This document shows, one piece after another, positions 1-9,722 of a stretch of 62,000 nucleotides of DNA. The DNA lies in contig CM043959.1 in assembly GCA_014529385.2 (NCBI GenBank), positions 91,057,529 to 91,119,528 on the forward strand. The letters are read 5' to 3'. A model generated the notes under the pieces. It was not told the DNA's origin, did not search any database, and saw nothing but the letters and a program-made list of their open reading frames with translations. The position numbers were made by a program, and so were the translations under genes. The first letter of the stretch is position 1; each line of letters starts with the position of its first letter. This stretch comes from Adiantum capillus-veneris. Its lineage: Eukaryota > Streptophyta > Polypodiopsida > Polypodiales > Pteridaceae.

Positions 1-3
1 TAT

Positions 4-29
4 GCGCGCCGTTAGTACTGTCCATTGAC

Positions 30-85
<56 letters not shown>

Positions 86-166
86 GTGTGTATTATTTTA
101 CCCTATACTAACGGCGCGCGGAGGTGCTTGTTGAGGTTAAAAAGTGCTCCGTGCGCGCCTTTAGTA
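4..166. repeat. Inverted repeat around a (GA)n tract, with a third partial copy
   Basis: A 14-bp sequence starting GCGCGCCGTTAGTA (4-17) recurs as an exact reverse complement at 106-119, with a (GA)n tract between. A third copy with one mismatch lies at 153-166 in direct orientation and is followed by a (CT)n tract (about 174-208). The three copies sit directly upstream of the promoter of the first gene. They could be the ends of a small terminal-inverted-repeat element or a cis-regulatory cluster; no target duplication is visible because the first copy is at the window edge. Confidence 0.6.
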
Positions 167-171
167 ATGTG

Positions 172-209
<38 letters not shown>

Positions 210-210
<1 letters not shown>

Positions 211-300
211 GTTATATATGCTAAGCTATAGAAAGGAGAGAGAGAGAGATTCATAGAAAGAGAGAAGGGGATTGAGACTCTTCTTTTGGTGTACAGTAAG
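210..300 (+). promoter_or_regulatory. Putative TATA box and leader of the histone-protease-HAD gene
   Basis: A TATA-like stretch (TTATATATG, about 211-219) lies about 85 bp upstream of the ATG at 301. It is preceded by a (CT)n tract and followed by a short GA-rich leader. The spacing fits a plant core promoter with a leader of 50-60 nt. The assignment rests only on motif and position. Confidence 0.45.
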
Positions 301-3052
301 ATGGCTAGAACAAAAGCCACTGCAAGGAAGGCAGGCAAGGGTCCAGGATTAGCATCGAAAGCAAGTGGCAGATTTGCAACCCCAAAGAAAAGACTTGGAA
401 AACCAAATAAAATTCTGAAAGGGCCAAGGATGAAGAAGCTGCAAACCTGCATGGGACTTTTCAGAGAAATCAGAAAGGCACAAAAATGTGTAGATTTATG
501 CATACCAAAGCTGCCCTTCCAGAGGATGGTGAGGTCCATATGTGATGAAGCTACCTGGGGCACCAAAAGGTGGAAGGTGGTGGCATTAATGGCTCTACAG
601 GAAGCAGCAGAGGACTTCCTACTGGAGTACTTCAGTGACATGACCATTGTTGCAGCCCATGCCCACAGGGTTACTATAATGGACAAAGATAGTGAGACAT
701 TGAAAAGAATAAGGTGGAGGTATGACAAACTGCTGGTCCCCAATGTCTGCAAGGATAAGAAAATGAGGGAAATTTTGCTATACCCCCCGGAGCTAGTGCC
801 ACAGCTCACAGTTGTAGATGTCACACATGATGTGAATACAAGGGCAAGGGCAGAGACTATTGCTCGCCAAACAGAGGAAATGAGGGAAGCAGAGCTTAAG
901 GAGAAAGCAAAAGTAGCAGTGGCGTCCCAGAAACAAACAGAGTGCAATGTGACCCTGTCTATAGAGGCAATGAATCAAGAAACTCTACTTTCAATGAAGA
1001 ATGGTTTGCTTGCAGAGATACCGTTTGTAGATGGAACCAGAAAGCTAGCTCTGGAAAAAGTGGACATTGATTTATTGCAGAATCCAGATGCTCAGATTTC
1101 AGACACAATTATCTATGCTTGTCTTAAGTAAGTGTTACTATCTTGCTAGCTTTGAAAACTCAGATAATAGGTTTGCTAACTCAGGTAGAGTCTCTGCAGC
1201 CTGATCAAAAGTCAACTCCCACTGCACACTCACACAGAGGTGTTTCTCCTTGATCCACAAATGTCTGTAATTATTAGACAAAAGAACAGTCCATCTGGGA
1301 CCTTTGAGAGCTGGTTTCTCCACTGTGCTATGCTGGAAGTTACTGTGATCATCTTCCCATATGAGAACAACCATCACTGGAGTCTCATATGCCTTGATGT
1401 TGACCAACCAGCAGTGTGGGTGTTCAATTCAATAAAAGGAACCCACCCTGAAATTAGGCTGTAAGTGTTTTGTATCAAAAAGTGTTTCTTATAGATATCC
1501 ATGTAAATTTGAAGCCTCATGCTAACATCTTGACATTGCTTTGTGCAGTTGTATAAAGAGGTTGTTGCTTGCCTATGGCAAGCTATGTGGAAGGTATGAA
1601 CTATACAAGGCCCCAATCAAAGAAGTACCTGTCCCAAATCAAACTGATGGGAATTCTTGCGGCTGGAGATGTCTTCTCCATGCAGAATATGTCCTGCAAA
1701 GCTACTTTGCATTAAAACCTTTCATGACTAAGGTACCCATTTGGCAATGCATTCAGTTAGTTTTGGTTTAGTCTATAAAAGAATTCTCACCATGTGGTCT
1801 TTCAATTTTGCAGAGTGCTTTAAAAAACTACACATATGATTATTTGCAAAGATACCGGGTAAGTTTAATACAACACCTGCTTACTATGTCTAGCCCTAGA
1901 GAGCTTGAAGATAGCGGCTTGGATGAGCGCACTATTGATCTTACAAAACATGACGTGCCACCACGACAAACCCCTACATCCGATACAGTGGAATCGCATC
2001 GGGCCGAGGGTGTCATATTAGCAGAAGATGAAAGAGCCGAGGATGAGGAAAGGACAAATGAGCATATGGAAGCTGCTAAGGTTCAACCGGAGGAGACAAT
2101 GAAAGAGCCAAGTCAGCCAGTGGAGGAGCCAAAAGAGCCTATGGCTGAAACCCAAGATGAGGAAAGCAGGCCTATAGATGAGCAAAAGGATATGGATGAG
2201 GAAAGCAGGCCTAGGGATGAGCAAAATGATATGGATCAGGCAAGGATGTATGAGGCAAGCCAATCAACCTTGAATCAGGCAGAAAGGGCCATGGGGGAGA
2301 CCCTTGATGAAGATTTGAATGATGACTATGAAGATAAAGCGGAGGAGAGCAACAACGACATGAACACTACAGAGACCCAGTATGGACCCTTGCTACCTGT
2401 AGATACGGTTGTTCCGGTAATGTCTATTCAAGTATGGAAAAATATGTTCAGCTTCTAACTACTTATATGTACTTGTCAACTTTTACAGAGGTTGATTATC
2501 TTGGACGTCAATGGATTGCTGCTGATGCGGGTGCCTCTCGGTGACAGAGGACCCTTTGAGGATTTGCAAACCTTTCGGATGGGAACTTGTCGAGTCGTGC
2601 TTCGTCCAGGAACCAAGGAATTTATTGAGTTTCTTCTTCCGCGCTTCAGAGTTGTCATATGGTCTTCAATGCAAAGGCAAAACTTATCGCCACTAGTTGC
2701 AATAGTTTGCAGTGTATGCCAAGCTCACACGTCAGATTTTGCCTTTTTGTATGATCAAAGAAAATGCGTTACCGTTGAGGGCCACTACCACCCTAAAAAA
2801 CCAGGATTACCTCTTTTGTACAAACCGTTTAGCCAAATCGGTGTACCCTTTGATGCAACTAATACACTACTAATTGATGATACTCCTGAAAAGGGAGAAC
2901 TAAATCCGTCGGGAACAACTATCTCACCACCTTCTTTCGAGGGGCATTCCTTCGATTTTTACCTTGAAGACATTCTGATTCCATACTTACAGAAATTGTA
3001 TCTCAGTCCATTGTTCACGGACGAGTTTGTACTTTCTAATGAATTAAGATGA
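301..3052 (+). CDS. CENH3-like histone fold - Ulp1 protease - FCP1-like HAD fusion protein (5 exons)
   Basis: Inferred exons are 301-1127, 1200-1460, 1549-1732, 1814-2416 and 2489-3052; all have GT-AG borders, phases agree, and the sum is 2439 nt (812 aa). Residues 1-~145 resemble histone H3: the tail starts MARTK and contains TARK, then come REIRKAQK, KLPFQRMVR, ALQEAAEDFL and HRVTIM. Loop 1 is one residue longer than in canonical H3 and ends in RW, as in plant CENH3. Residues ~180-210 look coiled-coil. Residues ~253-424 match the C48/Ulp1 family: H335 in HHWSL, N352 in FNS (where Asp is usual), Q394 and C400 in NQTDGNSCG. Residues 425-625 are acidic, with a DEQ-DMDEESRP-type tandem repeat. 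Residues 626-812 are FCP1/NIF-like: D631 in LDVNG, W683-S684 and the DD pair 755-756; N633 replaces the second motif-I Asp. A consensus donor at 1859 would skip the linker in frame (about 626 aa). Deubiquitinating or deSUMOylating action on chromatin is inference. Confidence 0.8.
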
Positions 3053-3077
3053 TTCTTCTATCTGTCTTTGTCTTGTC

Positions 3078-3180
<103 letters not shown>

Positions 3181-3299
3181 ACGTGGTAAAGAAATGTATT
3201 TCAAGCACACTTTTTCACAGGGCACAATTGAAAAATGAGATCAATAAACTTCATGTCTTGAAAGTCATTTGTATACACTTGGGTTTACAAGAATATCTG

Positions 3300-4720
3300 T
3301 TACATTGGCACTACTTCAACCCGACCATCCAACTCTTTGCACAAAATATCTTTTTCCCTTCGCCGCTTCACCTTACGGCCAGCTAAGAAAAAGGAAAAAT
3401 CTGATAGTTCCTTGTCCATTGACTCTTCAATGATGTCATTTCGCAAATGCTGAAGACTGCATAGCTCCCTTATTGTAACCACCAATAGTAGGCCATGCTC
3501 TTTATCAATCACTTCCACATCCACAGTAGGATTATCTTCCAAACCTGCAGAAACCTGGTCCATAGGAATGTACTTACCGTTTAGCATTTGTGATCGCATA
3601 TACCAAAATGAGAGTAACAGTGATTGGCTTGCAATCATGTACTTGACAACTAGAGTATCAAGCGCGACCTCGCACCGTAAACCAATCTCTTCCTTTGCAT
3701 ACCATCCTTTGTCAAGAAGTTTGTCACAGGATGACTGCTGAAATGACTTGCACATGAACATAGTTTTTGTAACTCTGATGTTGTAGCTATGAAACAGCTC
3801 TATGAAGAGTGCAACAGGACAAAAGTTTGCAATTCTAACCAGTTTGGTAGGAATAGAGCTACGTAGAGACCTTTGTATATCCTTGTAGAGCTTACTTCGC
3901 ATTGCCTCCACCATTGTTTCCTCGGGAACTGGCCAGTCCACAGTGTTCTAATCGGTTGGTAGAGGCACTTTCACCAACATGCCATTCTTATTCCCTGAGC
4001 TGAGTTGGTAAAAGTGGTCATAAAAAAAGATTCCCTCATCAGCCAATCTTTTGCTGCTCCTCTCTAAGTACTGTAGAGAACCAATATGGGCATGTACAAC
4101 ATGGAAGAGGCCTATTATGCACTCCACAGGTTCCCATTGCTCATAAGAAGAGGGATAAACATCTGCAATATATATAAGAAGAGTTAAACTAAGAGTATCA
4201 ATAAGTACAAATGACAAATCTAATGTAATTGAGCTGTGAAGAGTGGAGACATTACTCATAACAAGCGGGAGAAACATTGCAAAATATATAAGAAAAGTTA
4301 TAATGAGAGTATCAGTAAGTTCACATGTCAAGAGTACTTACAATTGCAACGTGGTTGATGTATATTTGATACATTTCCACCGTTTGCTATCACCTCTGGA
4401 TGGGTAAACACATGCTGAACAAGAACTTCCTTTACAGATCTTTTGCCGATCTCAACTTTGAAATCCAACACCCTGGCCTTCCATGCTGAGCGGTAAACGT
4501 TGATACCACTAGACCTCTTGGGTCTTCTTGGTTTCATGAGGACCCATGAACCTTTGTTTATCCTTTGTCCAACCCATTGGTTGTCTGCACTTATTGAAGC
4601 TGGTATTGTAATTGAGGATATGCTACTACTTGGCCTTCTAGGCAAAGTGCCGTTGTTGGTTGTTGGTGTGAGAGACAGTAAACACCTGGAGGCTCTTGGG
4701 CGAGAAGACGTGGACGCCAT
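3300..4720 (-). pseudogene. Unrecognised two-exon gene with one in-frame stop
   Basis: Exon 1 runs 4720-4342 (start ATG at 4720) and exon 2 runs 4162-3300. The donor is AATT/GTAAGT, the acceptor TTGCAG/ATG, and phase 1 joins correctly to give 414 codons. A TAG at 3950-3948 (codon 198) interrupts an otherwise open frame: the same frame stays open for 214 more codons, so the stop looks recent, or translation ends there. The first 45 residues are Ser/Pro/Thr-rich and probably disordered; the rest is mixed hydrophobic and charged with a basic RKVKRRREK stretch near the C terminus. No signal peptide, membrane segment or known catalytic motif stands out and I do not recognise the family. It is tail-to-tail with the histone-protease-HAD gene, about 250 bp apart. 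Confidence 0.6.
4141..4331. repeat. Tandem duplication inside the intron of the minus-strand gene
   Basis: About 70 bp at 4141-4211 and about 75 bp at 4257-4331 are diverged direct copies; both carry ATAAACAT or GAAACAT, a TATATAAGAA-like stretch and AGTATCA-TAAGT in the same order. The duplicated block includes the acceptor-side sequence, so a second, decayed acceptor-like site may exist. Confidence 0.65.
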
Positions 4721-4742
4721 AACTCTCAGAGAAAAGCTTTAG

Positions 4743-6380
4743 TGGAGGGAGATTCACTTTGAAAGCATTCCAATGGAGGGAAAGTGTTTTAAAATTCCAA
4801 TATCTTGTGCGGGCTTAATGGTCACCCTCCAGTACGTTAATGACCATAAGAGAATATCATAAGTGGGACCACACGCAAGCACCTAAAAGCTCGGTAAAAG
4901 GAAGGAAATTACTATGCTACAATCCTAGTTTTGTGAAAGTTTTATGCTATTTTCCTATTTTTTGAGTCTTTCCACGTACTTTCCTACGTAACGTAGCCTT
5001 CATGCTCATTGGACGCGCTCTATTTTTCTCTCTTCATATGGCCCTCCAAATGACCTCTGAAATTTCCTAATGACTTTTTAGAGAAAAGTTCATTTTTTGA
5101 ATTTATAAGAGATTCTCTTTATATTTCATAAAAGAGTACAAGTTTGACCACTTACTTTTAGGCCCTGGCATACCCACTATTTCAGTCCACACGACATCCA
5201 TCCATTTGTCCCTTCCATAATCTTCTTTTTATTCCCATGGTGAATAAAGAGGCTCTCTTAGACCCCATTCCCTTTCTAATGATAGATTTTAATGAAGCAT
5301 ATAGTGGATAACAAGAATGTTCCTCTATAACTTTAGCTCACCCTGGATGGTCTCTATGTTTGGGTCATGGTGTAATACCCAACCATACCTACATAGAATA
5401 TCTAACCTTGTAATATATTTTAATGAATAATTTTTCTTCTCCTAGCACATTCACAATGCAATTGACATTAATCTATTACAACCCTTTCAAGAACCCCCAC
5501 CTACACATCATATATATGAGAATCCACCTACACTAGTAAATAAAAAAGAAAACATGTCCCTCATCAAATAGGTCATCATAAGATAACCACTACGCGCACT
5601 AGCATGGTTTATAATCGTTATCTTTTGACTTTTAAAGGCCACCCTAAAGAAGATGCTAGGATCATGCAATAAGTGAGTCATCACTCAAAGACTGAAGTGG
5701 AATTACGTGTAAAGAGGGGCCTTCAATTTTTGGCAGTAATAAGCAATAACAAAAATCAAGAACCAAACTTTCCAAGGGGTGATGTGGAGTTTGGGGCTAC
5801 AATCTTTAAGACATTCTTGTATGAGATGCTCGAATTTTTCCTTTCCCCTATCTTAACCTATGTCCTGGGCCATGGAGCTTCTCTGTGTTATCTTCTTGTG
5901 TAAGAGTATTTAAGAGTTTTGTCTCCTTCCTTTCTTTCTTTCTTTGTGTACTAATATGAATATGTATGTCAACATCTCCAGCTCCTTCTTCCCCTCCTAT
6001 TTTTCTCTTTTCCTTCTCCATCATGGCATGGTCAATGGCTATAAGAGGTTGATAGGTATGCGCGTGAGAAAATTGAAATTATTGAAGCAACCGTTCTCCT
6101 GGAATCTCTCCCAACACTCACGTATTCAAGGACCGAGGCCTCGTAGATTCGTAAACAGGTTCAAAAGATCTAGAAGATAGGGTCTTTTCAAGAATGATTT
6201 GTTCTTAGAAGGGAAGGTGATGAAAAGCCAAGTGCTGTTAATCTACACACAAACTCTTAGATGTTGCTACTTGCGCAAAAAGTTTTGCAGGAAGATGATA
6301 AGCATTGCTGGACGTGGGACGTCTACAGATTAACCTTCTATTTCCATGCCCCGTAGCGTTTATGTGTTGTTCCAAGCAAA
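4743..6380. other. Intergenic DNA, nothing recognisable
   Basis: AT-rich DNA with only short open frames (longest about 78 codons, at 5944-6180) that show no domain, no splice context and no similarity I recognise. The upstream region of the minus-strand gene lies at its left end; no clear TATA box was seen there. Confidence 0.6.
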
Positions 6381-6389
6381 CACATGCAC

Positions 6390-6851
6390 ATGGAAAATTG
6401 GATGCAGGTAACGACCTTGTAGTGTTTTTGAGCTGGAGTCGCGCTTTGGCAATTGGAACGTGTAGTGTTTTGAATATCTGTCCTCCCTGCCATACACAAA
6501 ACACGCAGATGCAACTTTATGTGCTAAGTCCTCTAATCAGTATTACATTCTGTGTCTGTGCGCGCCGCATGTTGTAAGCTACTTGGTCAGCAATTATGTC
6601 TTCTTGCCTCCTTGCTGACTAACCCGCATTATGTATCGTGCTTCCTAACTGCACATGATAATGGGCATCTTGAGGTCGACGTTCCCATAGCGGAAGGCAC
6701 CATATCTAGTTCGCTCATCAATAATCCAAACGCGCATCTAGCAAAGTACTATTACGTGACGTTTGTGGGTATTAGTACAGGTGGTGTTCTGCTCGATATC
6801 ATTCACATTCAATTCAAAGTCAAAAAGTGGCGAGAACGTTGTCATATTTAG
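6390..6851 (+). pseudogene. Possible aspartic protease (nepenthesin-like) relic
   Basis: The frame around 6600-6830 reads like the middle of a plant A1 aspartic protease: a YVSCFLT stretch where FSYCL is usual, then NNPNAH, then KYYYVTFVGISTGGVLL, close to the family's YYV-L-GISVGG signature. Further upstream, DAGNDLV resembles a decayed DTGSDL active-site motif and CPPCHTQ resembles the Cys-rich loop after it. Frames shift and stops intervene, and no intact second DSG motif was found. The fit is by eye and modest. Confidence 0.35.
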
Positions 6852-8214
6852 CACTAGGCATTGTGGCAATCTATGACCAACTAGCACTTGTAAATGCCCC
6901 ACATTATACTTCTCAACAGATCAACCTGTGGTTCAAATCAACGACACCGAACTTGTCAGTCTGTTTGACGTATGTTATTTCCAAGGGGTTTCAATCAAGG
7001 TCTCAAATCAAGTAGCAATTCTCTTCAACACCACCCGAAGGTAAGGGTATAATGAGTGTTTTTGTGGCCGTACAGACGGTATACTCAAGTTTGTCATCAA
7101 CAGCTCTGTAAACGATCTATTGATTCCTTTGACAACGATCTCACTTTCAAGAGCAATAGATTTGTTTTCTTCATTGAGCGTCTGATTTTGAACATCCATG
7201 AGTCCCGTGCTTTGAGCAGTAATGAGAAAAAAGCAACTCTAAAGATCCATCCACTGCATGATTGACTACTTGACTTCCGTTGCATCTCCTTGGAGCTACA
7301 CATTAACCAGCTCCCGCGGACACCATATTTTGTGTTAAATTTCCGGTTATGAGAAATGTTTCTATTTGTTTGCAGATCGTTTCAAAATTCTTGCCTCGTC
7401 AAATTTCCCACACACTGCTAAAAGCGCAAGCAACTAGCATTGACGTCACTGGCTTAATTACTTCAGGATAACCATCATAAGCTTCGTTTAGATCAATCCT
7501 ACTATCTGTCCTCATGTCCACTTTGACTTTTAATTTTTTCATTTCTTCGGCCTTTGCCGTCTGCATCGCCAACAACCGGATAGCACCGGTAGAAAAACAT
7601 ACAGAAGGGGCCTACAAAGGCAATGAGTTTTGGTGTTTCCACTAACTGATTAGGCCAACTAATCATCGATTGAAATCTGATATCTTCTCTTTCAATAGCA
7701 CTGGAACAGACGCTGCCATGGGTTGATTGCACAAAATATATGATCTTTGAGAGTGCTCATCACATCGCCAAGCATCCGAAGTACCCTGTAGCTTGCTGCA
7801 AAATATAACCGAAGTTTGAATTAAGGTCTCCGATACTTATTTTCGGTTCTTCCCGGCTTGCTGCTGTATGATTGTTTCCATTGCTTTTCCTATGAGTCCA
7901 TATTTGAGTAAAAGTTTGCTCGATCTGTTCAAATCGTGGTTAGGGGCATTAATCAATTGCTAATTAGCCTCCTAAAATAAGCTGCTTAAGCGTAGGGTAA
8001 ATGCGAGCTACAGCTAGCTTCACAGAGATTATTCAAGAAAGCAAGGAAGTGAGTATTGCCCTTGGAAAAAGGAAGTCGTCGAACGAATGGAATCGAGCAA
8101 TTCTCACGAACCTGACAGTGGGTTAAGTGATCGTGGGTGTTGGATTGCCTATCTTTAATGTAGCTTATAGAGATTTTGAGACACCTCAAGACTCGGTACA
8201 AGCTTGAGATTGTT
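6852..8214. other. Intergenic DNA, no supported gene
   Basis: Several 60-76 codon frames occur on both strands (for example 7502-7732 minus), but none has a recognisable domain, neighbour frame or splice structure. The segment could include decayed continuation of the protease-like relic. Confidence 0.5.
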
Positions 8215-8472
8215 TACATTTTTTGAACATTTAATACATACAATTATGAGTTTGGCAAAAAAAAGGAATCGTCTTAGGAAGAGTAGGTATGTACACGCAT
8301 TAAGTCACATGAATAAGAATTGTGTCAGAAAGAGTACATGTATACATTTTTTGAGCATTTAGTATATACAATTATGAGTTTGGCAAAAAAAAAAAAGAAT
8401 CGTCTTAGGAAGAGTGGGTATGTACACGCATTAAGTCACATGAATAAGAATTGTGTCAGAAAGAGTACATGT
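8215..8472. repeat. Tandem direct repeat, 2 x ~128 bp
   Basis: The unit starting TACATTTTTTGA at 8215 recurs at 8343 with few changes (an A-tract differs in length), and the first bases of a third copy follow near 8472. No coding frame is preserved across the units. Confidence 0.85.
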
Positions 8473-8944
8473 GTGCATTGCTCAAACCTTTTCATACATT
8501 GGAAAGAGCCCATAAGTAATTTAGTTAGCCAAACATTTTTGTGTGCCTGGCTCTTTGATGAATGCCATGATTGGTACATACTTTGTAGGACTACAAAGGA
8601 GAGGATTTTGCTATCCTAACTTCAATGTTGAGCTAGCAAGCTATGGTGGATGGCGCCTTAGCTTATGCATGGTGTTAGGGTTAAGGTTAGAATGGTCAAG
8701 ACTAGGGTTAGACTATGCCAAGGACAAGAGAATAAAATTTATTATAGACACAATGAATAAAGCTCAAAAGTGCAATTGATTCTTTAGACAATAGCCTCTT
8801 AAGAAAGCTTGGTGTTTTACAATCATTGGTTAGAAAGGTTACACATTCTTCCCGTTGGACCATGTCATCTTCTATCTTTTCTTAGGTGTTTAGGATTCTT
8901 TCTCACTTGGTGCCACAAGCGTGGGCTTACCCTAACAACGACAA

Positions 8945-8960
8945 CTCCCTCCCTCCCTCC

Positions 8961-9017
<57 letters not shown>

Positions 9018-9238
9018 ACGAGTGGTAGATTAATCATCCTCCTTTCCTCTTTACGAACTCGTTCACGTCTCTGTGGATTCTTCCGTCTCTGTTAGGTGGA
9101 ATAATGGAATTGTTCACTCACTTGAATTTTGGTCATTGTCTTGATCACACTCACAACATTACTCAATTCTATCTAGCTCCCTCATATTGCCATATAGTGA
9201 GGAGGTCTTGTCTTGGCTTGGCATAGTTCATACATCTA

Positions 9239-9302
<64 letters not shown>

Positions 9303-9403
9303 TATGACACGTATGCATTTAAAAGACTTTTCAAGCCAACTATTGCATTTAAAAACCTGCATTTAAAAGACTTTTCAAGCCAACTATCGCATTTAAAAAC
9401 CTT
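8945..9403. repeat. (CT)n(CA)n tracts and a 44-bp tandem duplication
   Basis: Compound (CT)n(CA)n microsatellites lie at about 8950-9015 and 9240-9298. Immediately after the second, a 44-bp unit starting CATTTAAAAGACTTTT occurs twice (9316-9359 and 9360-9403). The rest of 8473-9722 shows no gene; the 3' end of the AWPM-19 gene begins at 9723. Confidence 0.85.
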
Positions 9404-9722
9404 TTCAAGACAATATAACACACGCATTCTCTCTCCACGCAAAGATAAAAGTTATTCCAGCTATGGATATCTTAGTGAAAAAATAGACAACAGAAGAGGA
9501 CAACGTTACATACAGTAACGAGGTGACACTTCTACGCACAAGACGTACCTAGCGTGTGAAGATGAAAAACCTAGAAAGGGGTAGGCGACATGATGGGTGT
9601 ATACAGGAAGACAGATAGATATTGACATGAGGGAGAATCGAAGAGGGGAGGGCTGGGCTGGGAAGAATATATATTAACTCAAATCAAATCACAAGACAAT
9701 ATAAGCGGACGTTTGTGTCTAT

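Noticed and set aside
108-947. A 279-codon open frame on the minus strand opposite the first exon of the fusion gene
   Set aside because: It is the antisense shadow of the histone exon and includes the (GA)n leader; it has no domain and no splice context.
5673-6180. Two 76-78 codon plus-strand frames as small genes
   Set aside because: No domain, weak start context, low complexity and no repeat or homologue elsewhere in the window.
8809-9095. Short gene next to the (CT)n(CA)n tract
   Set aside because: Most of the frame length comes from the microsatellite; the remainder has no recognisable feature.
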